Source: Neopusillimonas maritima
GTDB taxonomy: Bacteria; Pseudomonadota; Gammaproteobacteria; Burkholderiales; Burkholderiaceae_B
Strand: one strand, 5' to 3'
DNA length: 64,000 bases
Assembly: GCF_040930455.2 (NCBI RefSeq)
Contig: NZ_CP170494.1
This document shows, one piece after another, positions 1-8,300 of this stretch; position 1 is the stretch's first letter; each line of letters begins with the position of its first letter. Below the pieces are notes generated by a model. It ran no database searches. It was given only the letters and a program-made list of their open reading frames with translations, and had not been told where the DNA came from. The translations under genes and the position numbers were made by a program.

Positions 1-751
1 CGTCGCCAACCGCAGTAAATTGAGCACGGTCTCCGGTTAACAATTGAACCAGCCGATATTGGCATTCGTTGGTATCCTGGTATTCATCAACCAACAAATA
101 CTGTACCCGCTGCTGCCAACGCTCCCGAACAGCGGTATTTTGTTCAAGCAGCCGAACCGGCAGTCTTACCAGGTCATCAAAATCCACTGCCTGATACGCA
201 TTCAAGGTTGCCTCGTAACTACGATAAACGCGCGCCGCCTCCTCATCGCTGGGTGTCAATGCCCGCTGGGCCGCCTCATCCGGCCCCAACATGGCATTTT
301 TCCACAAGGAAATAGTTTGTTGAACAGCACGCAAACGCGCCTTGTCGGTGGTTGCCAGCAGTTCCTGAATAATGGCCAGGGCATCCGTTGCATCGAAGAT
401 GGAAAACTGCGGTTTTAAGTTTATTTGTTCAGCCTCTTCCCGAAGAAACCGTACCCCAAGAGAATGAAAAGTACATACGGTGAGTCCGCGGGCGAGACGC
501 GTATCGACCAAGCTACGAATACGCTCGCTCATTTCTTTGGCCGCTTTATTGGTGAAAGTCAGGGCCACAATATGACGCCCTGAATACCCGCACTCGCGAA
601 GCAAATAAGCTATTTTCTGTGTAATTACCCGGGTCTTGCCACTGCCCGCTCCGGCCAACACCAGGCACGGGCCATTCAAATACTTTACAGCCTCGCGCTG
701 TGCAGCATTTAAATCAACCGGCAGTGTGTCACCCGGCATATTCAGCGACAT
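1..751 (-). CDS. rep: Rep/UvrD-family ATP-dependent DNA helicase, N-terminal part (cut by window edge)
   Basis: The reading frame starts at an ATG at 749-751 on the minus strand and runs off the left edge, so only about the first 250 residues are present. The protein begins MSLNMPGDTLPVDLNAAQRE. It carries the Walker A motif AGAGSGKT near residue 37, motif Ia as ALTFTNKAAKEM, a TFHSLGVRFL segment and motif II as VDEYQDTN near the cut. These are signature motifs of superfamily 1A 3'-5' helicases such as Rep, UvrD and PcrA, which unwind DNA at replication forks or during repair. The 'TFHSLG' region and the start of the protein fit Rep better than UvrD, but the part that would separate them lies outside the window. 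priA, another replication-restart helicase, lies immediately upstream on the same strand. Confidence 0.85.
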   Translation of the reverse strand, partial: MSLNMPGDTLPVDLNAAQREAVKYLNGPCLVLAGAGSGKTRVITQKIAYLLRECGYSGRHIVALTFTNKAAKEMSERIRSLVDTRLARGLTVCTFHSLGVRFLREEAEQINLKPQFSIFDATDALAIIQELLATTDKARLRAVQQTISLWKNAMLGPDEAAQRALTPSDEEAARVYRSYEATLNAYQAVDFDDLVRLPVRLLEQNTAVRERWQQRVQYLLVDEYQDTNECQYRLVQLLTGDRAQFTAVGD

Positions 752-816
752 AAGACACCTTCAAGCAATAACACCATTCATCCCTTTACTATTTTCACTT
801 TTTTCGGAAACCACAC

Positions 817-2949
817 TTATATCTCCAGCGGATCAACCTCCAGAGTGCAGCGCACGCGCAACTGATTGGCCAACGGCCCCAGTTGCGGATTCCAGGCCGA
901 CAAAAACGCCTGCAGCACGGGGCGACTTGTGCTTTCAACCAGCAACTGGGCGCGCTCCACATGCGCAACCCGCACAACGCGCAACGGAACAGGGTCATAG
1001 AACGTCACGGCCATATCCATATAGGCTGAAAACTGATTCTGGGCAACGGACTTTGCCTCTTCCAGAAAACTCAGGGCCTTGGCAATCGTTTTGGCTTCGG
1101 CGGTAAGAAGTGCCTGAAACGCAAACGGCGGCAGGCCGACTGACTCACGCTCCTGCAAGCTATGGCGCGCGAAACCCGTGTAATCATGGTGAAGCAGCGC
1201 CTGGTACACCGGCTGCTCGGGGTAATCGGTTTGTACAATCACTTCGCCGCCTGCAACATGTCGCCCCGCCCGACCGGCCACCTGCATCAGTTGCGCAAAC
1301 AAACGCTCGGGCGCACGGAAATCCTGTGCAAACAACATGGCGTCGGCATTTAACACCCCGACCAAGCCAAGGCGCGCAAAGTCGTGACCTTTTGCCACCA
1401 TTTGCGTTCCCACCAGAATATCAATCTCTCCGGCGTGTACTTTGGCGAAAAGCTTCTGGGCACTGCCTTTCAGGCGCGTACTGTCGGCATCAATTCGGGC
1501 GATGCGCGCAGCAGGAAAGCACTCACCCAGATACTCCTCCAATCGCTGGGTACCTCGCCCCATGGGGCGTAAATCGGCATCGCCACAATCGGGGCACTTT
1601 TCGGGCACGCGTGCATGGTAACCGCAATGGTGGCATTGCAAATGATGATGACGCGCCGCTGAGCCGCTGCGATGCAAAATGGTATAGGCCGTGCACCGTG
1701 GACACTGACTGACCCAGCCGCATGACGTGCAACTCAGAACAGGGGCATAACCACGGCGATTCAAAAATACCAGCACCTGCTCTTTGGCGTCCAGGCGCTT
1801 TCCCATCGCCTCAAGCAACTGGGGTGAAAAACCCTGCTGCAACTCAAGACGCCGTGTATCAACCAAACGAATATGCGGCAAGGTCACGTCGCGCGCACGT
1901 TGCCGCAGCGATAAACATGTATAACGTTGCTTCTGCGCGTGGTGCCAAGACTCCAGCGACGGAGTCGCAGAACCCAGCACGACCGGAATGTTGCGGTCAT
2001 GCCCTCGCCAAACCGCGAGATCGCGCGCGGAATACCTTAGCCCGTCTTGCTGCTTGTACGACGCATCGTGCTCTTCGTCGACAATAATCAACCCCAAGTG
2101 TGGCATGGGGGTAAAAATAGATAAACGCGTGCCAAGCAGTACACGCGCCTGCCCAGTACTAACACGTAACCACTCCCGCAGCCGCTGCCCGTCCGACAAA
2201 CCGCTATGCAACACGGCCAGGACGTCTTCACCTCCCTGATGCACCAGGCGCGCACGCAATACCTGCTCAAACTGCGGCGTTAGATTAATTTCGGGCACCA
2301 TGAACAGCACCTGTTTACCGCCCGCCAAATAGTGCAACGCACTATGCAGATACACCTCGGTTTTACCGCTGCCGGTGACACCATGCAGCAAAAACGTCTG
2401 ATGCGAGTTGCACGCAACAATTTGGTCAACTGCACCTGATTGTTCAGTATTTAAGGTCGGGATTTGATCAGGCGTTAGGTCAGGTAACGGCGCCGGCGAC
2501 CGCTGCTTCCTCATGCGCGCCACCGGCCCACCCCGAGAGGCCTTTCCCTGATAAGCACTAACCTTTCTAAGCGGCGCAGGCAAGCTCGGCAGCATAACCT
2601 CGCCCAGCGGACGCTGGTAGTAACCCGCGGCAAATTGGGCCATACGCAACCAATCAGCCGGTAGCGGTGCAATATCGGAAAGGACTTCCTCGATCTCCCG
2701 AACTTGTTCGGGGTCGATACGCGGCTTATCTTGTCGGCTTACCACCACCCCAATCATTTTGCGCCGGCCAAACGTCACAATCACGCGCACGCCAAGTTCG
2801 ACCGGGTCGGACGACTTATAGTCAAATACGCCATCCCCAAGCGGTACATCAAGCGCAACACCCACCCAATGCACCTTGGGGTTGATTTGTGAGCCGGGCT
2901 GCTCTTGCTCAATACCACACGTGTCAGAGTTTTTTTGAAGAGCAGACAT
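817..2949 (-). CDS. priA: PriA, primosomal replication-restart helicase
   Basis: This encodes the superfamily 2 3'-5' helicase that recognises stalled forks and reloads the replisome. Visible signatures are Walker A GVTGSGKTEVYLHSA, the DEEH box IIVDEEHDASYK, the paired zinc-binding cysteines (CTSCGWVSQCPRC and CHHCGYHARVPEKCPDC) and the motif VI segment QVAGRAGR. About 710 residues from ATG 2949, usual for the family. The open frame extends upstream to a TTG at 3021, adding 24 non-conserved residues; ATG 2949 is preferred, although neither start has a clear Shine-Dalgarno. The conserved N-terminal domain begins about 25 residues after ATG 2949 (WVGVALDVPLGDGVFDY). The gene follows hemE on the same strand across an AT-rich spacer, so it may have its own promoter. 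Confidence 0.95.
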   Translation of the reverse strand: MSALQKNSDTCGIEQEQPGSQINPKVHWVGVALDVPLGDGVFDYKSSDPVELGVRVIVTFGRRKMIGVVVSRQDKPRIDPEQVREIEEVLSDIAPLPADWLRMAQFAAGYYQRPLGEVMLPSLPAPLRKVSAYQGKASRGGPVARMRKQRSPAPLPDLTPDQIPTLNTEQSGAVDQIVACNSHQTFLLHGVTGSGKTEVYLHSALHYLAGGKQVLFMVPEINLTPQFEQVLRARLVHQGGEDVLAVLHSGLSDGQRLREWLRVSTGQARVLLGTRLSIFTPMPHLGLIIVDEEHDASYKQQDGLRYSARDLAVWRGHDRNIPVVLGSATPSLESWHHAQKQRYTCLSLRQRARDVTLPHIRLVDTRRLELQQGFSPQLLEAMGKRLDAKEQVLVFLNRRGYAPVLSCTSCGWVSQCPRCTAYTILHRSGSAARHHHLQCHHCGYHARVPEKCPDCGDADLRPMGRGTQRLEEYLGECFPAARIARIDADSTRLKGSAQKLFAKVHAGEIDILVGTQMVAKGHDFARLGLVGVLNADAMLFAQDFRAPERLFAQLMQVAGRAGRHVAGGEVIVQTDYPEQPVYQALLHHDYTGFARHSLQERESVGLPPFAFQALLTAEAKTIAKALSFLEEAKSVAQNQFSAYMDMAVTFYDPVPLRVVRVAHVERAQLLVESTSRPVLQAFLSAWNPQLGPLANQLRVRCTLEVDPLEI

Positions 2950-3268
2950 GCCGAAAGTTAAAGTGGTTTCATAGGAGTTATCGCTAGACGGTGGATTCAA
3001 GCCGGGTTCAACTTTACGCAAGCATCCTGTGGATAACTTTGGGGAAAAAAAAGGATCACCTAATTTTTTGCTCTAAAAAATGGGATTAGTATTTTCCCTT
3101 AATAAGCGTCATTATTTTTAAAAATTCTTTTAAAAACAATTAATTACGATGAATAGCAAGAGTGTAACTTAACGACAGAAGCGATTGATGCAATGCGGAA
3201 TAAACTGTGTACAACTTGGCGGAAAATAGCTTCTTCAAAAAGTTAAGCCCTTGTTTTATTGCATAAAA
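2950..3268. other. AT-rich hemE-priA spacer with a DnaA-box match
   Basis: About 320 bases without a convincing gene. The stretch from about 3050 to 3170 is clearly AT-rich with runs of A and T. At 3028-3036 the plus strand reads TGTGGATAA, the exact reverse complement of the consensus DnaA box TTATCCACA. A poorer match, TGTGTACAA, lies at 3206-3214. With one perfect and one weak box this is not enough for an origin. It could be a DnaA-responsive promoter region for priA. I see no clean sigma-70 promoter or terminator. Confidence 0.5.
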
Positions 3269-4339
3269 TTAGCGCATGTTGCGACTATATGAATGCACCT
3301 CGTCAACCAAAACCGAAACCGACTCCGGCGGGGTGAACTGGGAAATACCATGCCCAAGATTAAACACATGGCCACCACTGCCTACCGGACCAAAATCGTC
3401 GAGAACACGACGTGCCTCGGCCCGAATTGCGGACTCGCTGCCGAACAAGGCCATGGGATCAAGGTTACCCTGCAACGCAACCCGATCACTCACCTGCTTG
3501 CGCACCCGTGCCAAACTTGTTGTCCAGTCAAGACCAACCGCATCGCAACCGCTTTGCGCAATATCGTCAATCCATAACCCACCGCCTTTGGTAAACACGA
3601 TAACAGGGATCGCGTCGTCTCCCTCACCCCGATTCAATTGCTGAATGACTTGACGAATAGAAGCCAGCGAGAAAGTTTGAAACAGCGTATCGGCCAATAC
3701 CCCACCCCAGCTGTCGAAAATCATCAGTGCCTGGGCGCCCGCCTGAATTTGCCCGTTCAAGTAGTTCGCGGTGGCTTGCGCATTCACCTCGAGAATGCGG
3801 TGCAAAAGGTCGGGACGACTGTACAACATACTTTTTATAAGACGGTAATCTTTGGAACCCTGCCCTTCCACCATATAACAGGCAACCGTCCATGGACTTC
3901 CGGCAAAGCCGATAAGCGGAACCCGCCCATTCAACTCTTTACGAATCAAAGTCACGGCGTCGAACACATACTGCAATTCCGACATATCGGGTACCGCCAA
4001 TTTCGCCACCGCAGCTTCATCGCGAACCGGATGCTCGAACTTGGGCCCTTCCCCTGTAATGAAGTGCAACCCCAACCCCATTGCGTGGGGTACCGTTAAG
4101 ATATCGGAAAAAAGAATGGAAGCATCGAACGCATAGCGTTCGAGCGGCTGTAATGTGACCTCGCAAGCGTATTCAGGGTTTTGCGCCAGCCCCAGGAACG
4201 ACCCCGCCTTGGCTCTTGTTTCGCGGTACTCGGGCAAATAACGACCTGCCTGACGCATAAGCCAAATAGGGGTGTAGGGTACGGGCTGACGCTTTAACGC
4301 CCGAAGAAAAACATCATTCTTTAAAGTTGGAAAAGACAC
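3269..4339 (-). CDS. hemE: Uroporphyrinogen decarboxylase
   Basis: HemE removes the four acetate carboxyls of uroporphyrinogen III to give coproporphyrinogen III in cytoplasmic haem synthesis. The 356-residue product has the family length. It shows the N-terminal active-site segment WLMRQAGRYLPEYRE, the SDILTVPHAMGLGL segment that contributes the catalytic aspartate, GFAGSPWTVACYMVEG, and the C-terminal FNLGHGISQFTPPE. The ATG at 4337-4339 is well placed. The gene lies about 30 bases downstream of the pseudo-receiver/Fis-like gene on the same strand, so the two may be co-transcribed. hemA, for the first committed step, is in this window at 20875-22149. Confidence 0.97.
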   Translation of the reverse strand: MSFPTLKNDVFLRALKRQPVPYTPIWLMRQAGRYLPEYRETRAKAGSFLGLAQNPEYACEVTLQPLERYAFDASILFSDILTVPHAMGLGLHFITGEGPKFEHPVRDEAAVAKLAVPDMSELQYVFDAVTLIRKELNGRVPLIGFAGSPWTVACYMVEGQGSKDYRLIKSMLYSRPDLLHRILEVNAQATANYLNGQIQAGAQALMIFDSWGGVLADTLFQTFSLASIRQVIQQLNRGEGDDAIPVIVFTKGGGLWIDDIAQSGCDAVGLDWTTSLARVRKQVSDRVALQGNLDPMALFGSESAIRAEARRVLDDFGPVGSGGHVFNLGHGISQFTPPESVSVLVDEVHSYSRNMR

Positions 4340-4369
4340 AGCAATCCTCTGAAAATAATTCCCCCTATT

Positions 4370-5182
4370 TTACCCGTCTGGGGAAGGGTTAAAATCGGAC
4401 TCGCTTCGATAAGGGCCGGCATCAATATTATATTTACGCATTAAAGCCCAATAAGCCCGCCGATGCTTTTTGGAACAACGTGCCGCCATGGCAATATTGC
4501 CGCCATGCTGCATTAATGAAGCATTAATGTACGCCTTCTCGAAGCGCTCAATAATTTTCGCTTTGGCGGCACGAAACGATTGTTTCGAGGTTGCATGCGC
4601 CGCCGCCGCTGCTACAGCAAATGCATCGAGCTCTGCTCCGCTTCGACCCAGAATACTATCAGACAACGCCTCCTCGCTGACACTATTGGGGGTCACCAGA
4701 GCAGGTGCAACCGTAAAGCCCGGCTTCTCGGGTTCCGCCAAGACAGAATAAGTGGATGACTGAACTCTCCGATGGACACGAAAGCGAAGCTCTTCCAAAC
4801 AGACCGGAGCACGCAGAACATCGGCGACACCCAAAGCAAATAAATCATTCAAGGCGGTGGCTTTAAGATCTGAAACAATGGCAATAAGCGGCGTTGAAAC
4901 AGACCCTTTACTGGCCGACAACAGTAGCCTTGACCAAGCCAGCGTAGCCGGACTGACGCTAATGAGTACGGCATCATACCGGCGCAAAGACATAGCGTTT
5001 TCGGCCAAAACATCATGGGGAGGCAGTAGCGCATTGCCGGCGGCCGCATTTGCATCACCGGCCACCTGGAAATGGCTTAACGTAAGCCGGCCACCCAAAT
5101 GGTTCCCAGGGGCAACCAATATCTTCTGTTGTTGTTCGTCTCCTGATGGGACCAGCCATGTGCAATCAACTCTTTCTCTCAT
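4370..5182 (-). CDS. Pseudo-receiver regulator with C-terminal Fis-type helix-turn-helix
   Basis: A 270-residue protein from ATG 5180-5182, preceded by GAGGG. Residues about 65-140 look like a response-regulator receiver fold: alternating hydrophobic strands (YDAVLISV, TPLIAIVSD) and a final ADVLRAPVCLEELRFRV resembling the receiver K/P loop and last helix. The position after YDAVLISV, where a phosphorylatable aspartate is expected, holds serine and proline, so this is probably a phosphorylation-independent pseudo-receiver. Residues about 205-255 (AKAKIIERFEKAYIN to AYWALMRKYNID) resemble the Fis/NtrC C-terminal DNA-binding helices. There is no AAA+ domain. It sits between the atp terminator and hemE, so a role in hemE expression is possible, but that is inference from position only. 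Confidence 0.6.
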   Translation of the reverse strand: MRERVDCTWLVPSGDEQQQKILVAPGNHLGGRLTLSHFQVAGDANAAAGNALLPPHDVLAENAMSLRRYDAVLISVSPATLAWSRLLLSASKGSVSTPLIAIVSDLKATALNDLFALGVADVLRAPVCLEELRFRVHRRVQSSTYSVLAEPEKPGFTVAPALVTPNSVSEEALSDSILGRSGAELDAFAVAAAAAHATSKQSFRAAKAKIIERFEKAYINASLMQHGGNIAMAARCSKKHRRAYWALMRKYNIDAGPYRSESDFNPSPDG

Positions 5183-5319
5183 AATGCCCTCGTGGGTAAG
5201 CGGGTCAACGAAATGTCGTACCCCCGAGAGAAATGATAATTAAGCCTATCAGCCTAGGCTATTCGTAGAAATAGCCCATCGGAAACTACGTAAGTCATAT
5301 GACAACACCATACATCGCC

Positions 5320-5347
5320 AAACGGAAAACGGCCCCGAAGGGCCGTT
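5320..5347 (-). terminator. Rho-independent terminator of the atp operon
   Basis: Read on the minus strand, an 8-bp stem (AACGGCCC with GGGCCGTT) closes a TTCG tetraloop and is followed by TTCCGTTT. It lies about 35 bases after the atpC stop codon and before the divergent-looking spacer to the next gene, as expected for the end of the ATP synthase transcript. Confidence 0.8.
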
Positions 5348-5382
5348 CACCGAAGATGCCGGGCAGCAAATAGCTGACAGAC

Positions 5383-5814
5383 TTAGTGCCGCGAATTCCG
5401 TATCCGAGCCAGCTTCTGTGCAGCAGCATGTTGTGCCGCCAACATAGCCAATTCAGCCTCAACCACGGCAATATCTTCCTTGTCTTTGGCATTGCGCAAA
5501 GCTTCTTCAGCACGCTTGCGTGCTTCCAATGCTTTCGCTTCGTCGAGATCTTCAGCACGAATAGCCGTATCGGACAGAACCGTTACGCCACCGGGCTGAA
5601 CTTCAAGAATGCCGCCGGCAACAAACACGTTGGTTTCACCGCTGCCATCGGCATGGACAATTTTGACTGTACCCGGGCGAATACGGGAGATCAGGGGCGT
5701 GTGCCCCGGAAGAATCCCCAACTCGCCGGCTTCGCCAGGCAGCGCCACGAACTTCGCCTCACCGGAAAAGATCGATTCTTCTGCACTGACAACGTCAACA
5801 TGTAGTGTGGACAT
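5383..5814 (-). CDS. atpC: ATP synthase F1 epsilon subunit
   Basis: The epsilon subunit is part of the F1 central stalk; it couples rotation to catalysis and can inhibit ATP hydrolysis. About 143 residues from ATG 5814 (MSTLHVDVVSAEESIFSG), with AAGGGG just upstream; the open frame reaches a GTG at 5820. The N-terminal beta-sandwich carries the family segments AKFVALPGEAGELGILPGHT and VFVAGGILEVQPGGVTVLSDTA, and the C-terminal third is a charged alpha-helical hairpin. It is the last gene of the operon, 12 bases after atpD, and is followed by a strong terminator. Confidence 0.96.
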   Translation of the reverse strand: MSTLHVDVVSAEESIFSGEAKFVALPGEAGELGILPGHTPLISRIRPGTVKIVHADGSGETNVFVAGGILEVQPGGVTVLSDTAIRAEDLDEAKALEARKRAEEALRNAKDKEDIAVVEAELAMLAAQHAAAQKLARIRNSRH

Positions 5815-5826
5815 AACCACCCCTTA

Positions 5827-7245
5827 TTACAGATTTTTCGCTTTCTCGAAGGCTTCGTCGATGGAACCGACCATGTAGAAAGCCTGTTCGGGCAGTGCGT
5901 CGCACTCGCCTTCAACAATCATTTTAAAGCCACGCAAGGTTTCCGACAGCGGAACATACTTACCAGGCGAGCCGGTAAACACTTCAGCAACGTGGAAAGG
6001 CTGCGACAGGAAGCGCTGAATTTTACGAGCACGTGCCACGGCCTGCTTATCTTCCGGTGACAATTCGTCCATACCCAGAATGGCAATAATGTCGCGCAAC
6101 TCTTTGTAGCGTTGCAATGTTTGCTGAACACCTCGAGCAATATCGTAATGCTCTTCACCCACAACCTGAGGGTCCAACTGGCGGCTGGTGGAGTCGAGCG
6201 GGTCAACTGCAGGGTAAATGCCCAGGGCAGCAATATCACGCGACAGAACCACGGTGGAATCCAGGTGAAGGAAGGTGGTGGCAGGAGACGGATCGGTTAA
6301 GTCATCGGCGGGAACGTAAACGGCCTGAATGGACGTAATGGAACCGGTTTTCGTTGACGTGATGCGCTCTTGGAGCTTACCCATTTCTTCGGCCAGTGTA
6401 GGCTGATAACCCACCGCGGAAGGCATACGACCCAGCAGTGCCGACACTTCGGTACCGGCCAGGGTGTAACGGTAGATGTTATCAACGAAGAAGAGAATGT
6501 CACGGCCTTCATCACGGAACTTTTCCGCCATAGTCAAGCCCGACAGCGCCACACGTAGACGGTTACCTGGAGGTTCGTTCATCTGACCAAACACCATCGC
6601 CACTTTTGACTCGGGCAGGTTATCTAATTGAATAACACCTGCATCAGACATTTCGTGGTAGAAGTCATTACCTTCACGGGTACGCTCGCCCACACCTGCA
6701 AACACCGACAAACCACTATGCGCTTTGGCGATGTTGTTAATCAGTTCAAGCATGTTCACGGTTTTGCCTACACCGGCACCACCGAAAAGGCCAACCTTAC
6801 CGCCTTTTGCAAACGGGCAAACAAGGTCAATAACCTTAATGCCGGTTTCAAGCAATTCAACCGAAGGCGACAATTCGTCGAACTTGGGTGCGTCCTGGTG
6901 GATACCGCGGGTTTCTTCCGCTTCGATGGGGCCACGCTCGTCGATGGGGCGACCCAGTACGTCCATAATGCGGCCCAGTGTTGCCTTACCGACCGGCACC
7001 GAAATAGGTGCGCCGGTGTTGGCTACGGCCATGCCACGACGCAGACCGTCGGAGGAACCCATGGCGATGGTACGAACCACGCCGTCGCCCAGCTGTTGCT
7101 GAACTTCGAAGGTTAGACCGGCCTCGGCAAACTTGGAGCTGTCGTCAGCCAGTTTGAGAGCGTCGTAAATGTTAGGAATGCTGTCGCGGGGGAACTGAAT
7201 ATCCACCACGGCGCCGATGCACTGAACGATGGTACCGTTGCTCAT
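5827..7245 (-). CDS. atpD: ATP synthase F1 beta subunit (catalytic)
   Basis: Beta carries the catalytic nucleotide sites of the F1 head. The 472-residue product has the P-loop GGAGVGKTVNMLELI, the catalytic-glutamate segment AGVGERTREGND, the Walker B segment DILFFVDNIYRYT, and the DELSE-type motif in the form GMDELSPEDK. Length and motifs are normal. ATG at 7243-7245. It lies 45 bases downstream of atpG and 12 bases upstream of atpC, in the standard operon order. Confidence 0.98.
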   Translation of the reverse strand: MSNGTIVQCIGAVVDIQFPRDSIPNIYDALKLADDSSKFAEAGLTFEVQQQLGDGVVRTIAMGSSDGLRRGMAVANTGAPISVPVGKATLGRIMDVLGRPIDERGPIEAEETRGIHQDAPKFDELSPSVELLETGIKVIDLVCPFAKGGKVGLFGGAGVGKTVNMLELINNIAKAHSGLSVFAGVGERTREGNDFYHEMSDAGVIQLDNLPESKVAMVFGQMNEPPGNRLRVALSGLTMAEKFRDEGRDILFFVDNIYRYTLAGTEVSALLGRMPSAVGYQPTLAEEMGKLQERITSTKTGSITSIQAVYVPADDLTDPSPATTFLHLDSTVVLSRDIAALGIYPAVDPLDSTSRQLDPQVVGEEHYDIARGVQQTLQRYKELRDIIAILGMDELSPEDKQAVARARKIQRFLSQPFHVAEVFTGSPGKYVPLSETLRGFKMIVEGECDALPEQAFYMVGSIDEAFEKAKNL

Positions 7246-7290
7246 GTTTAGTCCTTGCTAAATATCTTTGACGGGATGCCCTTCTGTTTA

Positions 7291-8202
7291 TTAAACAGCG
7301 GCAGCGCCCCCGACGATTTCAGAAATTTCTTTAGTAATAGCGGCCTGACGGGTTTTGTTGTAAACCAGTTCAAGTTCGCCGATGATTTTCTTGGCGTTAT
7401 CCGACGCTGCTTTCATCGCCACCATTCGAGCAGACTGCTCGGAGGCCATGTTTTCGGCAACCGCCTGATACACCAAACCTTCTACATAACGCTGAAGCAG
7501 ATCATCAATGACCGACTTGGAGTCGGGTTCATAGATGTAGTCCCAACCGTACTTGGACTTCAGCACCGCATCCTCTTCCTTGGAGAACGAACTTTCCGTT
7601 TGAAAAGGATCGGCCAAACCGCTGGGAAGCGGCAACAGCCGAATAAAGCTGGGCTCTTGCTTCATCGTGTTAACAAAGCGGTTTGTCGCTACATAAACCG
7701 CATCGATTTTGCCGTCGATGAAGTCATCGACCTGCACCTTGATCGCGCCAATAAGACGCTCAAGGTTGGGGGCATCGCCAAGCTGCACTTCCTGGGAAAC
7801 CAGGCTCGCGCCGATTCGCGTAAGAAACGACAACCCTTTGTTACCCAGAGCGGTTGTTTGAACCTTGATACCTTGTTGGTCGAACTCTTTAATGCGAGAC
7901 AACACCAAACGCGTAATATTGGTGTTCAAACCACCACACAAGCCTTTGTCGGTTGTCACCAATACAATGCCGACACCTTTAACGTCGTTACGCTCAATCA
8001 TGAAGGGATGAGTGTAATCGGGGTGCGCCTGCATAAGATGCGCAGCGATTTCACGTACCTTTGTCGCATAGGGACGGCCGGCACGCATCCTGTCTTGCGC
8101 TTTGCGCATTTTGGATGCCGCCACCATCTCCATGGCTTTGGTGATCTTTCGCGTGTTCTGCACGCTTTTGATCTTGGTTCGAATTTCCTTAATTCCGGCC
8201 AT
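7291..8202 (-). CDS. atpG: ATP synthase F1 gamma subunit
   Basis: Gamma is the rotor shaft that drives conformational change in the alpha-beta head. The N-terminal helix IKEIRTKIKSVQNTRKITKA and the C-terminal helix with NAKKIIGELELVYNKTRQAA are diagnostic; together they form the antiparallel coiled coil. The central GLCGGLNTNI segment is also typical. At 303 residues it is somewhat longer than the E. coli protein, as expected for beta-proteobacterial forms. A 349-residue open frame runs antisense through this gene; it is a shadow. Confidence 0.97.
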   Translation of the reverse strand: MAGIKEIRTKIKSVQNTRKITKAMEMVAASKMRKAQDRMRAGRPYATKVREIAAHLMQAHPDYTHPFMIERNDVKGVGIVLVTTDKGLCGGLNTNITRLVLSRIKEFDQQGIKVQTTALGNKGLSFLTRIGASLVSQEVQLGDAPNLERLIGAIKVQVDDFIDGKIDAVYVATNRFVNTMKQEPSFIRLLPLPSGLADPFQTESSFSKEEDAVLKSKYGWDYIYEPDSKSVIDDLLQRYVEGLVYQAVAENMASEQSARMVAMKAASDNAKKIIGELELVYNKTRQAAITKEISEIVGGAAAV

Positions 8203-8300
8203 CGCAAATCCTGTCAGGGCGTTGGTTGGGGTAACAACAAACTTGCGTTACCCCGGTATTGCGCAAGCAGCGGCCTTTCAACCGTTGCCGCCGCCAGTCA

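Noticed and set aside
2950..3268. Chromosomal origin at the AT-rich hemE-priA spacer
   Set aside because: Only one perfect DnaA box and one weak one; no cluster of boxes and no neighbouring dnaA, rpmH or parAB genes in the window.
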